Below are positions 9,312-20,702 of a DNA stretch of 64,000 nucleotides, piece after piece. Both the position numbers and the translations under genes were made by a program. Numbering within the stretch: the first letter of the stretch is position 1; every line of letters begins with the position of its first letter. This DNA comes from Hyphococcus sp. Its GTDB lineage: Bacteria; Pseudomonadota; Alphaproteobacteria; Caulobacterales; Parvularculaceae. The notes beneath the pieces are model-generated. The model did no database searches and was not told where the DNA came from. It saw nothing but the letters and a program-made list of their open reading frames with translations. The stretch lies in the NCBI GenBank assembly GCA_028289605.1, contig JANQON010000009.1:682001-746000 (forward strand), given 5' to 3'.

Positions 9312-10643
9312 TCATGGCGGCGCAAGGGCGCCAGCAAACCAGTCTCGCAATACGGAATTGCCCGATGGCTGCGGATCGGGACCGCCGCTCGCCCAGTCAA
9401 GAAGCTCGACCGTATGAACAATGGGCGTCGCCAGCGCAGGCGAAAGATGCATAAGGCATCCGATATTGCCGGTTGCGACAATATCCGGATGCAGACGCTT
9501 TAGATGGCCGGCTTTGCGTTCCCGGAGCGTCGCCGCAATATCTGGCTGCAGAAAACTGTAGGCGCCCGCCGATCCGCAGCAGAGATGCGCTTCCTTCGGT
9601 TCAACAACAGTGAAACCCGCTCGCTCCAGCAGATCTTTCGGCGTTCGGCGAATCGATTGTCCGTGTTGCATGGAGCAGGCGCTGTGATAAGCGACTGTCA
9701 TCGGCTCTGAAGCGCCGTTGAATGAAATGTCCAGCGTGTCAAGAACTTCTGTAACGTCGCGCGCAAGCGCTGCAATCTGTTTCGCTCTTTGCCGATACTG
9801 AGGATCGTCCTTAAAAAGGTGATCATAGTCTTTCAGCATCGTGCCGCATCCGGACGCATTGACGACAATCGCATCGACCGCGGCCTCTTCATGCTCGTTC
9901 AACCAAGCATCGATGTTTCGCCTCGCCGCCGCCAACGCCGGTTGTTCTTTGCCTAGATGGTGCTGCAACGCCCCGCAACACCCGTCGCCTTGCGCAACCA
10001 CGACTTCGACACCGTGACGAGTGAGCAAACGGATCGTTGCAGCGTTAATCTGCGGCGCAAGCGATTGCTGCACGCACCCGGCAAGCAAGATGACGCGCAT
10101 GCGCCGAGCACCCTGCGCCGGCCAGACGCGCCGGGCGTCGAAAATGTCCGCCTTCGGCAGCGGTCGCGGCGCAGCCGCCGCCATAGTCTTTAGTTTTTTC
10201 GGCAAAATCCCGTGCAAGGGGCGTGTTAGCGCTGCAGCTTTCAACGCCCATTGAAAAACACGCGCACGCGGCAACAGTCGAGACAAGATTCCTCTGAATA
10301 CCCGGTCAAAAACCGACCGCTTATAGTTCTTCTCGATATACGCCCGCGCGTGATCGACAAGATGCATATAGTTCACGCCGGAGGGGCAGGTCGTCATACA
10401 CGATAGGCAGGAAAGGCAACGGTCTATGTGTTTGACAACATTTTTGGTCGGCATTGCATTCCGCTCAAGCATATCCTTGATGAGATAAATCCGCCCGCGC
10501 GGCGAATCGAGCTCGTCGCCAAGTAAGACATAAGTCGGACAGGTTGCTGTACAAAAGCCGCAATGAACGCAGCTTCGGAGAATCTTTTCTGAATGCGCCA
10601 CCGCGGGCTCACTGAGTTGCGCATCGGAGAAACGGGTCTGCAT
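9312..10643 (-). CDS. glcF: Glycolate oxidase iron-sulfur subunit
   Basis: Two ferredoxin motifs CVHCGFCTATCPTY and CLSCLSCMTTCPSGV; CCG repeats GCCGAL and LCCGSAG. Confidence 0.92.
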   Translation of the reverse strand: MQTRFSDAQLSEPAVAHSEKILRSCVHCGFCTATCPTYVLLGDELDSPRGRIYLIKDMLERNAMPTKNVVKHIDRCLSCLSCMTTCPSGVNYMHLVDHARAYIEKNYKRSVFDRVFRGILSRLLPRARVFQWALKAAALTRPLHGILPKKLKTMAAAAPRPLPKADIFDARRVWPAQGARRMRVILLAGCVQQSLAPQINAATIRLLTRHGVEVVVAQGDGCCGALQHHLGKEQPALAAARRNIDAWLNEHEEAAVDAIVVNASGCGTMLKDYDHLFKDDPQYRQRAKQIAALARDVTEVLDTLDISFNGASEPMTVAYHSACSMQHGQSIRRTPKDLLERAGFTVVEPKEAHLCCGSAGAYSFLQPDIAATLRERKAGHLKRLHPDIVATGNIGCLMHLSPALATPIVHTVELLDWASGGPDPQPSGNSVLRDWFAGALAPP

Positions 10644-10646
10644 CGT

Positions 10647-11795
10647 TTAGAACCCCGAATACATGCGCATCGGATTGAGAATGCCGGCCGGATCGAAACC
10701 ATTCTTCACCTTTTCCGTTAAAGCGCGCAACGGCTCCGATAAAGGCGGAAAAACCGGCGCGGTCGCGCGCATCGCCGCCGGCGCCCTGACAAGGTAAATC
10801 GCTCCGTTTCTCGCGCTCGGAGCTGCACTTTCCTCCTTCATGGTGAGCCAGACGAGCCCGCCGCCCCAGTCAAGAAAGTAGGCCTGCGGATCATTTTCCT
10901 GAACAAATAATTCGACGTCAGAAGGTGGAACAATAGCTTTCCATAAGGGACTTCCGCCGTCGATGAGCGACGCGACATCGCGTACGTCACGCCAGAAGGC
11001 CTGCGATTCTCCTCTCAGCAAAGTCAGTATTTTCTGTCCCTGCAGTGTTTTACGCAAGGATGCGACACGCTCCTCAACCGCGACCTTGGCCCCTTCAAGC
11101 CGTATCGCCGCGCAGGCCCCCTGCCCTACGCCTTTGGGAAGATAGGCGAGACCATTTGGCTCGTATGGCGTTTGCGCCATGCGCCGGAGAATCGCAACCC
11201 CCCGTTCTAACCCGACGCCGGAGACTAACAGCGTTGTCTCGAAAGGCGGTCTCGGCAACGTCTTCAAAGTGACTTCCGTCAATACTGCGAGCGTGCCGAA
11301 TGAGCCTGTCATCAGTTTGCTTAGGTCGTAGCCCGTTACATTCTTCATCACCCGCCCGCCGGACTTGAACGCTTCGCCGCGGCCCGAGACACCCTTTACG
11401 CCAAGTACGAAGTCCCGCGCCGCGCCGGCGCTGAAGCGTCGCGGCCCGGACAGCCCGCATGCGACCGCCCCGCCGATTGTTCCGCTTCCCGACGATCCGA
11501 ACAGGCCTGAATAGTCTGGCGGCTCAAATGCCAGCATCTGCTGCTTCTCACTGAGCATCTGTTCTATGTCGTCCAGAAGGACTCCCGGTTCCACGGACAA
11601 GACCAGCTCTTCCGGTTCGTAAAACATGACGCCGTTCATGTGTGACAGGGTAAGGACCGCGTTCGCCGCGGCGGGGCGTCCAAGCGGCTGTTTTGCGCCT
11701 GTCCCTTGCACGTCAAGCGTCGTTCTATCCGCCAAAGCGCTTTTGACAATGTCGGCAGTTTCCGCCGCGCTCCTAGTTGAATACACTGGGCCCAT
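10647..11795 (-). CDS. glcE: Glycolate oxidase FAD-binding subunit
   Basis: FAD-binding segments GSGTIGGAVACGLSGPRR, GGRVMKNVTGYDLSKLMTGSFGTLAVLTEVTLK. ATG 11795 overlaps GlcD stop (TGATG). Confidence 0.9.
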   Translation of the reverse strand: MGPVYSTRSAAETADIVKSALADRTTLDVQGTGAKQPLGRPAAANAVLTLSHMNGVMFYEPEELVLSVEPGVLLDDIEQMLSEKQQMLAFEPPDYSGLFGSSGSGTIGGAVACGLSGPRRFSAGAARDFVLGVKGVSGRGEAFKSGGRVMKNVTGYDLSKLMTGSFGTLAVLTEVTLKTLPRPPFETTLLVSGVGLERGVAILRRMAQTPYEPNGLAYLPKGVGQGACAAIRLEGAKVAVEERVASLRKTLQGQKILTLLRGESQAFWRDVRDVASLIDGGSPLWKAIVPPSDVELFVQENDPQAYFLDWGGGLVWLTMKEESAAPSARNGAIYLVRAPAAMRATAPVFPPLSEPLRALTEKVKNGFDPAGILNPMRMYSGF

Positions 11796-13282
11796 CAGAA
11801 TCGCGGCAAGTCCGGACGGAACAGTTTGCCGCCGTGAACGTGAACGCGCCCCAGTTCCGCGCATCGATGAAGCGTCGGAAACATTTTGCCGGGATTAAGT
11901 CGACCCCCAGGATCAAAGGCGCACTTCAAACGCTGCTGCTGCGCGAGATCTGTTTCGTTGAACATTTCGCTCATAAGGTCGCGCTTCTCAACGCCGACGC
12001 CGTGCTCGCCGGTCAGGACGCCGCCCACTTCTACGCAGAATTTTAAGATGTCGGCGCCGAATCGCTCTGCTTTTTCCAGATCGCCTGGATTATTTGCATC
12101 GTAAAGAATGAGCGGATGAAGGTTGCCATCGCCTGCGTGAAAGACATTCGCCACCCGCAAACCATATTGCGAGGACAGATCCGAGAGCCGCGATAACACA
12201 CGCGGCAATTCCTTGCGCGGGATTGTGCCATCCATGCAGTAATAGTCCGGGGCGATTTGGCCTGTCGCTGGAAACGCGGCTTTTCTGCCAGCCCAAAACG
12301 CGTCGCGCTCCCGATCGCAGCTACTGACGCGCACTGATGCGGCGGCGCAGCTTTTTGCAATATTGGAAACATTCCGAATGCTCTCCGTCACGTCACCGGC
12401 GGGCCCGTCGAGCTCAATGATCAGCAGGGCTTCAACATCGAGCGGATAGCCGCATCGAGCAAAATTTTCCGATGCTTCGATGGCAAGCTTGTCCATCATT
12501 TCCATACCGGCGGGAATGATGCCGGCGCCAATAACGCGCGCGACGCACTCGCCGGCGGCCTCGGCGGTCATGAATCCGACAAGCATTGCTTGTGCGGTTT
12601 CAGGTTTCGGCAGAATGCGGACCGTCGCTTCGGTCACAACCCCGAGGAGTCCTTCCGAACCCGTCACGACGCCGATCAGATCATACGCGCCGTCAATCCC
12701 GTGCTTGCCGCCAAGATCGATCGTCTCTCCAGTCATCAAAGCGAGACGAAGGCCCAAAAGGTTATTCGTCGTGAGGCCGTATTTGAGGCAATGCACGCCG
12801 CCGGAATTTTCTGCGATATTACCGCCGATCGTGCACGCAATCTGACTGGAAGGATCAGGCGCATAGTAAAAACCACGATCTTGTACCGCATGGGTGATCG
12901 CCAAGTTTGTCACGCCCGGCTGCGCCACGACACATCGATTCTCGTAGTCGACATCGACAATGCGGCCGAGCTTTGACAGACCGAGCAGAACCCCGTCGGC
13001 CAGCGGCAGCGCACCGCCGGATAACGAGGTGCCCGCGCCGCGCGGCACAACTTTGACACCGCGCTCATGACACAGGCGCAGCACGGCGCATACGTCATCT
13101 TCGGTCTCGGGAAGCGCCACCAATAGCGGCGTCTGTCGATAGGCCGTCAGCCCATCGCTTTCGTACGCCCGCCGCTCCGCTTCCTCCGCGACGACGTTGT
13201 CTTCGCCGATGCATTCGACAAGCAGACGTCGCAGCTCGTCGGCTGCATCAACGACTTTCTGTTCTACCGGCAACGCTTTCAC
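11795..13282 (-). CDS. glcD: Glycolate oxidase subunit, FAD-linked
   Basis: VVPRGAGTSLSGGALPLADGVLLGLSKLGRI, CTIGGNIAENSGGVHCLKYG, VFHAGDGNLHPLILYD, GEHGVGVEKR. Confidence 0.93.
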   Translation of the reverse strand: MKALPVEQKVVDAADELRRLLVECIGEDNVVAEEAERRAYESDGLTAYRQTPLLVALPETEDDVCAVLRLCHERGVKVVPRGAGTSLSGGALPLADGVLLGLSKLGRIVDVDYENRCVVAQPGVTNLAITHAVQDRGFYYAPDPSSQIACTIGGNIAENSGGVHCLKYGLTTNNLLGLRLALMTGETIDLGGKHGIDGAYDLIGVVTGSEGLLGVVTEATVRILPKPETAQAMLVGFMTAEAAGECVARVIGAGIIPAGMEMMDKLAIEASENFARCGYPLDVEALLIIELDGPAGDVTESIRNVSNIAKSCAAASVRVSSCDRERDAFWAGRKAAFPATGQIAPDYYCMDGTIPRKELPRVLSRLSDLSSQYGLRVANVFHAGDGNLHPLILYDANNPGDLEKAERFGADILKFCVEVGGVLTGEHGVGVEKRDLMSEMFNETDLAQQQRLKCAFDPGGRLNPGKMFPTLHRCAELGRVHVHGGKLFRPDLPRF

Positions 13283-13406
13283 TATAACGGACCTAATCGG
13301 CGCATCCCGCGCGGCGTACTCGGCGTAGAAAACACCGGAATCTATGCCGCCGGTAAGAGTGCAGTGAATTTTTCCGTGATGCGGGCAAGCCGATTCAATT
13401 CAGGCT

Positions 13407-14213
13407 TTAATTTGGAGCAGCGCCGCCGATGTCCGCGGTCACGCGCTGCGCCGCCTGGCGAAGACGCGCTCCCAGCATTGAAAAACGGTCGTCCGTCATG
13501 CGTTCAGCCGCTCCCGAAATCGATATCGCGGCGACCGGGTTGCCGTCTTCATCGAAAATGGGCGCCGCGATACAGCGGATTGCGGCTTTTCGCTCCTCAT
13601 CGTCTATCGCAAATCCGCGTTCGCGGATTTCATTGAGATTCTCAACAAGGTCGCGCTGCGTAACGAGGGTGCGATGGGTGAATTCTCGAAACTCAGTCTG
13701 TTCAAGATACGTTTCCAGATCATTCTCGGATGAATAAGCCAGCACGCCCTTACCGGAAGCGCTCGCATAGAGTGGCGCGCTCGCGCCCGGAAATGCAAAA
13801 GTACGCTCAACGCAAGGGTGGGCGGCCTGCGCTACGTAGCGCATCTGATCGCCGTCGTGAACGGAAACGTTCACAGTCTCATGCAGTTCTTTCATCAGTT
13901 GGCGGATTGTTGTTTTCGCCGCCTCGCCGTAGTTTCTCGAGAGCGCAAAGGCGGATCCGACGGCGAAAGCCTGCACGCCGACGGACCATTTGTTCGTCGC
14001 GCGGTCAAAGCGAACAAACCGTTCTGACTCCATCGTTGTCAGAAGGCGGTGAGTTGTCGACCGGGGCAGACTTGCGCTACGCGCAAGATCGCTGAGATTG
14101 AGGCCGTCAATCGATTTTGACAGATCATCAAGCAGTTTCAGCGCTCGGATGAGCGACTGAACTTGACCTGAACTCCTCAGACTCGTTTTGGTATCAGCAA
14201 CGAGAGACGCCAT
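13407..14213 (-). CDS. IclR family transcriptional regulator
   Basis: SLIRALKLLDDLSKSIDGLNLSDLARSASLPRSTTHRLLTTMESERFVRFD; IclR effector domain with GKGVLAYS. Confidence 0.92.
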   Translation of the reverse strand: MASLVADTKTSLRSSGQVQSLIRALKLLDDLSKSIDGLNLSDLARSASLPRSTTHRLLTTMESERFVRFDRATNKWSVGVQAFAVGSAFALSRNYGEAAKTTIRQLMKELHETVNVSVHDGDQMRYVAQAAHPCVERTFAFPGASAPLYASASGKGVLAYSSENDLETYLEQTEFREFTHRTLVTQRDLVENLNEIRERGFAIDDEERKAAIRCIAAPIFDEDGNPVAAISISGAAERMTDDRFSMLGARLRQAAQRVTADIGGAAPN

Positions 14214-14340
14214 TTCTCCTCCCGCGCCGGCGCTTGTGGTCGCCCGACGCCGTCATGCGGCCAAGCGCCGACAGGGCTGTTGAAGATCGGCCTAACCGCT
14301 TTTGATTATTTATTACCGCAGTTCATCCAAAGGCGCCATA

Positions 14341-14353
14341 TTGGCCTGACCAA
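14341..14353. promoter_or_regulatory. Putative GntR/FadR-type operator TTGGCCTGACCAA
   Basis: Best match to shared motif, in the divergent IclR/DASS-transporter gap. Confidence 0.55.
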
Positions 14354-14497
14354 AAATGTACGGTTTTGCGTTCAATGTTCCGAAGTGTGGAATTCCGGCA
14401 ACGGCCGGTGGCTCCCGCTGTTCGGTGATCCGATAGTGGAACTCCCAATTAAACTGGCTGCGGTCCATATCGCCCAAAAAAAATCAACGATTTCAGG

Positions 14498-15994
14498 ATG
14501 GTAAAGACCGACAGCAAACCGCAGGCAAAGGATTCTGCGACAGAGTCGCCTAAACGCGCCCTTTACCAAAACATTGGTCTGGCCGCAGGCCCCGCGGCCG
14601 CGCTGGCGATCGCTTTTGGTATTCCCCGCCCCGAAGACCTTGATCCTGCTGCGTGGAGCGTCATGGCGTTGACCGCGCTGATTGCAATCTGGTGGATTAC
14701 GGAAGCAATTCCGATCCCGGTGACGTCTCTGCTTCCGGTGCTCATCGTTCCTCTGACCGGCGCAATGACGTTGCGAGACGCCGCGGCGCCCTACGCAAAC
14801 CCCGTCATTTTCCTTTTCCTTGGCGGCTTCATTCTTGCGATGTCGCTGGAGCGCTGGAACCTGCACACCCGTATCGCCCTTAATATTGTCTCCCGCGCCG
14901 GGAAAAGCCCGGAAGCGTTAATCGCCGGATTCATGTTGGCGGCCGCGTTTTTGTCCATGTGGATTTCAAACACCTCGACGGCGCTGATGATGACGCCAAT
15001 CGCACTCAGCGTCGCTACGGCGGTGCTGGGCAAGGACTATCTCGGACGCCCTTTCGCTCTCGCTCTTCTATTGGGCATTGCCTACGCCTGCAGCATCGGC
15101 GGGCTGGGCACGTTGGTCGGTACGCCGACAAACGCCGTCATCAAAGGATACATCGAGGCGGAGTATGGTCGCGAAATCGGCTTTGCGGAGTGGATGATGC
15201 TCGGCGTACCAGTCGTCGCGGTTATGTTGCCCGTCGCCTGGCTGACGCTAACCAAACTCGTCTTCCGCCTTGACGCAAGAGATGTAGCCAGCGCACCGCA
15301 ATTGATTCGAGAACGGCTCATAGCGTTGGGAAGGATCACGACGCCGGAAATCCGCATCGCAATTGTTTTCTCTCTGGTTGCGCTGGCGTGGATGTTCCGG
15401 CGTTTCCTTGTCCAAATTCCAGGTCTTGAGGACTTGTCAGATTCCGCCATCGCGCTCGTTGGCGCGATCGCGCTGTTCATCATACCGGCAGGCGGCGCCG
15501 CGAGGGGGGCGGCGCTTCTTGATTGGGAAACCGCTGTAAAACTGCCCTGGGGCGTATTGCTGCTGTTCGGCGGCGGATTAAGCCTTGCAGCGGCAATCTC
15601 TTCGTCTGGACTTGCCGTTTGGCTCGGCGGACAGTTGCAGGCGCTGACCGACCTTCACCCATACGTTCTCATGCTCGCAATTGTCGCACTGGTCATTTAC
15701 CTGACGGAACTCACCAGCAATACCGCAACAGCGACGGCGCTTCTGCCGGTCCTTGGAGCGATCGCCACCGCCGGCGAGCTTGATCCCATCTTGCTTGCGG
15801 CGCCGGCGGCTATGGCGGCGAGTTGCGCATTCATGTTGCCGGTGGCGACGCCGCCAAACGCCATTGTGTTCGCCAGCGGCGCCGTTCCGATTCCGGCTAT
15901 GTTCCGAGCCGGTTTCGCGCTCAATCTTTTCGCCGTCATCATCGTTACGACTCTATGTTACGTTGTTGTCCCCTTGGCGTTCGGCGCGCCTTGA
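14498..15994 (+). CDS. SLC13/DASS family sodium:dicarboxylate symporter
   Basis: IWWITEAIPIPVTSLLPVLIVPLTG, multi-TM, ELTSNTATATALLPVLGAIA, MLPVATPPNAIVFASG signature. Confidence 0.92.
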   Translation: MVKTDSKPQAKDSATESPKRALYQNIGLAAGPAAALAIAFGIPRPEDLDPAAWSVMALTALIAIWWITEAIPIPVTSLLPVLIVPLTGAMTLRDAAAPYANPVIFLFLGGFILAMSLERWNLHTRIALNIVSRAGKSPEALIAGFMLAAAFLSMWISNTSTALMMTPIALSVATAVLGKDYLGRPFALALLLGIAYACSIGGLGTLVGTPTNAVIKGYIEAEYGREIGFAEWMMLGVPVVAVMLPVAWLTLTKLVFRLDARDVASAPQLIRERLIALGRITTPEIRIAIVFSLVALAWMFRRFLVQIPGLEDLSDSAIALVGAIALFIIPAGGAARGAALLDWETAVKLPWGVLLLFGGGLSLAAAISSSGLAVWLGGQLQALTDLHPYVLMLAIVALVIYLTELTSNTATATALLPVLGAIATAGELDPILLAAPAAMAASCAFMLPVATPPNAIVFASGAVPIPAMFRAGFALNLFAVIIVTTLCYVVVPLAFGAP

Positions 15995-16012
15995 ACAATG
16001 CATGTTCCGGCT

Positions 16013-17302
16013 ATGCATAACACCCCTGACGGCAACAAGTACGGCGATATTCGCGGGCGACTGCAATCGCTTTTCCTCGCCGGCCTAAGCGCCGTCGACC
16101 CCGCCGCAACGATGCGTCTTTACTTGCCCGACGCGCCGCCGGACCGACTCTTTATTGCTGCAATCGGCAAGGCCGCTGCGCCTATGGCGAAGGCAGCCGC
16201 CGCCCGTTACGGGGACGCCGCCTCGGGCATTGTCGTTGCGCCGCAGGGATATGCTCCAGAAGAACGAGACCTCCCTTCAACATTTCACATCATGACATCC
16301 GGTCATCCGGTTCCTGACAACAATAGCGTCGCAGCAGCAAACGCTTTGATTGACCACGCGTTGCGGCTGGGCTCTGACGATTTGTTACTGGCGCTCATTT
16401 CCGGCGGCGGATCGGCGCTGCTCGCGGCGCCCGTCACAGGCGTCTCCCTCAGCGACAAGCGGGCGCTGACAAAGACCCTGCTCCGATGCGGCGCGTCAAT
16501 TGCAGAGATAAACTGCGTTCGCAAACATCTTTCGCGAATTAAGGGCGGCCGGATCGCAGCCCTCGCCGCACCGGCGTCGGTTGTCACGCTCGCCGTGTCT
16601 GATGTCCCGGGCGACAACATCGCAGACATCGCGTCGGGACCCACGATCCCTGACCCAACCACCCTCGCCGACGCACGAGATGTGCTTGCGAAATATGAGA
16701 TCGCGGCGCCGCAGCCGATCGCCCGTGCGCTGACCGACTCCGTGAATGAAACGCCTAAACCTGACAACGACGGCGCCGCGCGCAACAGAGCGCACGTCAT
16801 CGCGTCCGCCGACGTCGCGATCCGCGCGGCGGCGGATGAAGCGCGGACGCTTGATTATAATCCTGTTCATCTCGGCGACGATCTTGAGGGCGACGCCGTT
16901 GCGCTCGGCCGCAAGCACGCCGCTCTTGCCTTTGACTATGCAAAGCGCGGTGGGAAATGGGCCCTGATCTCAGGCGGCGAGACGACCGTGAAGGTGCGCA
17001 ACCCGAATGGGCGGGGCGGTAGGAACACGACATATCTTCTCGCTCTCACGGTAGCGCTTGGCGACAGCGCCGGGATCGCCGCTATCGCCTGCGATTCCGA
17101 CGGCAAGGACGGCACCGAAAACAACGCCGGGGCTGTTATCACCCCTGACACGTTGTCCCGAGCCGCCGCGGCGGACGTTGACGCGGCCGCCTGTCTTGAG
17201 AACAACAACGCATACGAATTTTTTCATGCCTTGGGAGACCTCGTCGTCACGGGTCCGACCAACACCAATGTCAACGATTTCCGTGCGATTCTGATCGGAT
17301 AG
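16013..17302 (+). CDS. Glycerate 2-kinase, MOFRL family
   Basis: LLLALISGGGSALLAAP, RKHLSRIKGGRIA, SDVPGDNIADIASGPTIPDPTT, GGRNTTYLLALTVAL, CDSDGKDGTENNAGAVI. Confidence 0.9.
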   Translation: MHNTPDGNKYGDIRGRLQSLFLAGLSAVDPAATMRLYLPDAPPDRLFIAAIGKAAAPMAKAAAARYGDAASGIVVAPQGYAPEERDLPSTFHIMTSGHPVPDNNSVAAANALIDHALRLGSDDLLLALISGGGSALLAAPVTGVSLSDKRALTKTLLRCGASIAEINCVRKHLSRIKGGRIAALAAPASVVTLAVSDVPGDNIADIASGPTIPDPTTLADARDVLAKYEIAAPQPIARALTDSVNETPKPDNDGAARNRAHVIASADVAIRAAADEARTLDYNPVHLGDDLEGDAVALGRKHAALAFDYAKRGGKWALISGGETTVKVRNPNGRGGRNTTYLLALTVALGDSAGIAAIACDSDGKDGTENNAGAVITPDTLSRAAAADVDAAACLENNNAYEFFHALGDLVVTGPTNTNVNDFRAILIG

Positions 17303-17326
17303 CGAAAAGGCGAAAGGACGCGCACT

Positions 17327-19081
17327 ATGAATTTGTCATTGCAGGCCTCTCTCGCCGCCGCTCCCATCCTAATGGCCGCGATCATGCTTGTCGGCTTTCG
17401 GATGCCGGCGCGTATCGCGATGCCGGCCACATATTTTGCGGCCGCGCTGATCGCTTTTTTTGCCTGGAAAGTGTCGCTCACGACTATAGCGGCGGCGACG
17501 ATCCAGGGACTTTTCATCACATTCAATATCCTCTTTATCATCTTCGGCGCGATGCTGCTGCTCAACACCCTTAAGCATTCCGGGGCCGTCGACGTCATTC
17601 GCACTGGGTTTTCGAAACTCAACGACGACCGGCGCGTGCAAGTGGTGATCGTGGTGTGGCTTTTCGGCGCTTTCATCGAGGGCGCGGCAGGGTTCGGCAC
17701 GCCTGCTGCGGTGACGGCGCCGCTTCTCGTCGCGCTCGGTTTTCCAGCGCTGTCCGCCGTCATGCTCGGCATGATGGTGCAGTCGACGCCCGTCACATTC
17801 GGCGCAGCGGGCACGCCTATCCTGATCGGCGTCCAAGGCGGTCTCGACAAGGAAGCGCTTGGGGTTGAGCTTGAAGCGGTTGGTTCCAGTTTCGCGGAGT
17901 TTCTACAACTCGTCACGTCGAACGTGGCGGTGTTGCACGCTGTTGTGGGCACCTTCATGCCGCTCATTATGGTGATGATGATGACGCGTTTCTTCGGAGC
18001 TAACAAATCCTGGATGGAAGGCTTCGCCATCGCGCCCTTTGCGCTCCTGGGCGGCGTTGCGTTCACGGTCCCTTACCTTTTGACAGGGCTTTTTCTGGGT
18101 CCAGAATTTCCGTCCCTGATCGGCGCGCTCACAGGCCTCGCCATTGTTACACTAGCGGCGAAACACAATTTTCTGACGCCAAAGACCGCTTGGAGGGATA
18201 GCGGCGAGACGACCGACACAGGCGCTTCGTCAAACCCGGCCACTCACTGGGATTTCGCACCGCGCGAAACATGGCCGGCGCATTGGTCCGGCAAACTTGT
18301 GATGGATTTTGACGTGAAAGCGCAAAGGAAGCTCTCATACGCCCGCGCCTGGGCCCCGTATCTTCTTGTCGCCGGACTTCTTGTGTTGACGCGGATCAGG
18401 CAACTGCCGGTGGGATCGTGGCTGCAATCGGTTGAGCTGAAATGGGTCAACATTTTGGGAACGGATATCTCCGGCTCGACCCAGCCGCTTTATCTGCCGG
18501 GCGCAATTTTCTGCGCTGTTGTCGTTATCACCGCGTTTCTGCACCATATGAAGTGGACGCAGGTGCGCGCCGCTGTATCCGACTCGACAAAAATTCTGCT
18601 GGGTGCTGGCTTCGTGCTGATTTTCACCGTGCCAATGGTCCGCATCTATATCAATTCCGGGGCCAACGATCTTGGCATCGAAAGCATGCCGATCGCAATG
18701 GCGGACTGGGTGGCCGTGAATGTAGGCGACGTCTGGCCGTTCTTCGCACCCGTCATCGGCGCCCTGGGCGCCTTCATCGCCGGCAGCAACACAGTCAGCA
18801 ATTTAATGTTTTCGCAATTCCAGTTCGGCGTTGCCGAGAGTATTGGCGTTTCAGCCGCCATGATTGTCTCGTTGCAGGCAGTCGGCGCCGCCGCCGGGAA
18901 CATGATTGCCATTCACAATGTGGTCGCGGCTTCCGCGACCGTCGGACTTTTGGGGCAAGAAGGCGTCACGCTCCGACGCACGATCATTCCAACGCTTTAT
19001 TACCTCGCATTCGTCGGCGTTCTTGGTCTCGTCGCAATTTACGGATTGAGCGTCACAGATCCGTTTATGGGCGGGCCGTAG
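17327..19081 (+). CDS. L-lactate/glycolate permease (LctP family)
   Basis: [71 protein letters not shown]. Confidence 0.9.
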   Translation: MNLSLQASLAAAPILMAAIMLVGFRMPARIAMPATYFAAALIAFFAWKVSLTTIAAATIQGLFITFNILFIIFGAMLLLNTLKHSGAVDVIRTGFSKLNDDRRVQVVIVVWLFGAFIEGAAGFGTPAAVTAPLLVALGFPALSAVMLGMMVQSTPVTFGAAGTPILIGVQGGLDKEALGVELEAVGSSFAEFLQLVTSNVAVLHAVVGTFMPLIMVMMMTRFFGANKSWMEGFAIAPFALLGGVAFTVPYLLTGLFLGPEFPSLIGALTGLAIVTLAAKHNFLTPKTAWRDSGETTDTGASSNPATHWDFAPRETWPAHWSGKLVMDFDVKAQRKLSYARAWAPYLLVAGLLVLTRIRQLPVGSWLQSVELKWVNILGTDISGSTQPLYLPGAIFCAVVVITAFLHHMKWTQVRAAVSDSTKILLGAGFVLIFTVPMVRIYINSGANDLGIESMPIAMADWVAVNVGDVWPFFAPVIGALGAFIAGSNTVSNLMFSQFQFGVAESIGVSAAMIVSLQAVGAAAGNMIAIHNVVAASATVGLLGQEGVTLRRTIIPTLYYLAFVGVLGLVAIYGLSVTDPFMGGP

Positions 19082-20702
19082 TCTCCTGACCTGCATCCGT
19101 CACCACGTCAGGCGCTTCATCGATTATGTCGGCAAGGGTGCGCTGAAGATCGCCAAGGTGCTTTTCATATCGCCGCCACGACTGGAGGCCGGTGCGATAA
19201 AGCGGCGTACGAACCTGCTCCGAACTTGCGCTCTTAACAGCGCGGTTCGTCTCATGAAACCGCAGGCATTGCGTCTCATAGGGAAGATTGCAATGAGCGA
19301 GCAGTCGTTCGGTTACTCGTTGTTGATCCAGGACCAACGCCTCGTAATCGACCCGCAGGATGCGCCCAGGCAAAACCGCGTTCCAGTGCTTCATCAGTCG
19401 GTCGTAGAGCCGATAATAGTGCGCAAGATCATCTAACGAATACGAAAACGACTGTCCCTTCGCAAAAAACTGGCGAAATGAGCTAACGCAACTATCGAGC
19501 GGGTGGCGCCGGGCATCAACGATGACAGCTCTCGGGAGAATCATGGCGGCAAGCCCGACGAGAAAGAAGTTGTTCGGCATTTTGTCGACGAAGAACTCCT
19601 TGCCTGAGCGATACGGCCCCGTCAGCGCCAGGTAGTGTTCACCGAGCTTGTTCAATCGATCCGGCGACGCTTCTGCTGCAGCCTCGGGGAACACGGCTTT
19701 TGAAGTTGCAAGGCTTGCTGCGCACTGCCCCAAGCAGGAAAGCTCTCCCAATCCTTCCGTTTTGCTATGACTGGCCAGAATCTGCTCGATCAGAGTCGAA
19801 CCCGATCGCGGCATGCCGACGACGAAAATCGGGCCAGGGCGGTCATGTCCTGCATTCGCGTACTCTTCGAAGAGCGCCGGCGAGAAGGCTTCCTCGATAC
19901 GCCGCGCATACTCTTCATCCGCTTGCGCATTATAGGGCATGTACCGCCGCGCCGTACGGTTAGCTGTTTTATACTGATCAAATGCACGATCCGGCTCGCC
20001 ATGGTCTTCATACGCTTTGGCGAGTGCAAACTGGACGGCAGTCTTCGCTTCTCCTTCCGGCGTCTTTTCCTCCGCACTCTCCATCGCCGCGCGATCGGCG
20101 TCGCTGAAGGATCCGGTCTTGAGGTTTGCAATGCTCCACCAGGCTTGCCCAAAGCGGGGCTCAAGCGCTACGGCGCGTCGGTAGGCTGCGAGCGCTTCGT
20201 TCGCCTGCCCTATGGCGCGGCGTGCATGACCAAGACCAAGGAGCGCGCTTAGATTCGCCTCATCCGTACATAGAATGTCCGCGTACTTTGCAGCCGCCGC
20301 CTCAAACTGCCCAGCTTCGAACAACATCTGCGCCGCGCCGGCAACCGCGTTACCATCCTCCGGGTTGAGACGAGCGGCTTCCAGGAATGCATCCGCCGCC
20401 GGGGAGAATTGGAATTGCATTGCAAGCGCAGCGCCGAGCGCTTTCCAGCCGTTTGCATATTGCGGCCGCAGTTTCAGTAGTGTTCGCAGCGCATCTTCAG
20501 CAGGCTTCGCTCTTTTTAAATCCAGCCGCGCAATGCCCAGACGCGCCCATGCCTCAGCGTTGCGCGGGTCGCGGGACACGACTTTTTCAAGAACCGAAAT
20601 CGCTTCGCGTACGCGTCCGCTCTGTTGATCCACGGCGGCGTTTCGCAAAAGCAAATCGATCGGCTCAGTTGACATCTGTTGCGCAAGCCTCCTCGCCTGC
20701 AT
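19065..20702 (-). CDS. TPR-containing sulfotransferase family protein
   Basis: N-terminal TPR repeats; PAPS-loop-like [29 protein letters not shown]; 3' tail overlaps LctP gene by 17 bp. Confidence 0.87.
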   Translation of the reverse strand: MQARRLAQQMSTEPIDLLLRNAAVDQQSGRVREAISVLEKVVSRDPRNAEAWARLGIARLDLKRAKPAEDALRTLLKLRPQYANGWKALGAALAMQFQFSPAADAFLEAARLNPEDGNAVAGAAQMLFEAGQFEAAAAKYADILCTDEANLSALLGLGHARRAIGQANEALAAYRRAVALEPRFGQAWWSIANLKTGSFSDADRAAMESAEEKTPEGEAKTAVQFALAKAYEDHGEPDRAFDQYKTANRTARRYMPYNAQADEEYARRIEEAFSPALFEEYANAGHDRPGPIFVVGMPRSGSTLIEQILASHSKTEGLGELSCLGQCAASLATSKAVFPEAAAEASPDRLNKLGEHYLALTGPYRSGKEFFVDKMPNNFFLVGLAAMILPRAVIVDARRHPLDSCVSSFRQFFAKGQSFSYSLDDLAHYYRLYDRLMKHWNAVLPGRILRVDYEALVLDQQRVTERLLAHCNLPYETQCLRFHETNRAVKSASSEQVRTPLYRTGLQSWRRYEKHLGDLQRTLADIIDEAPDVVTDAGQETTARP

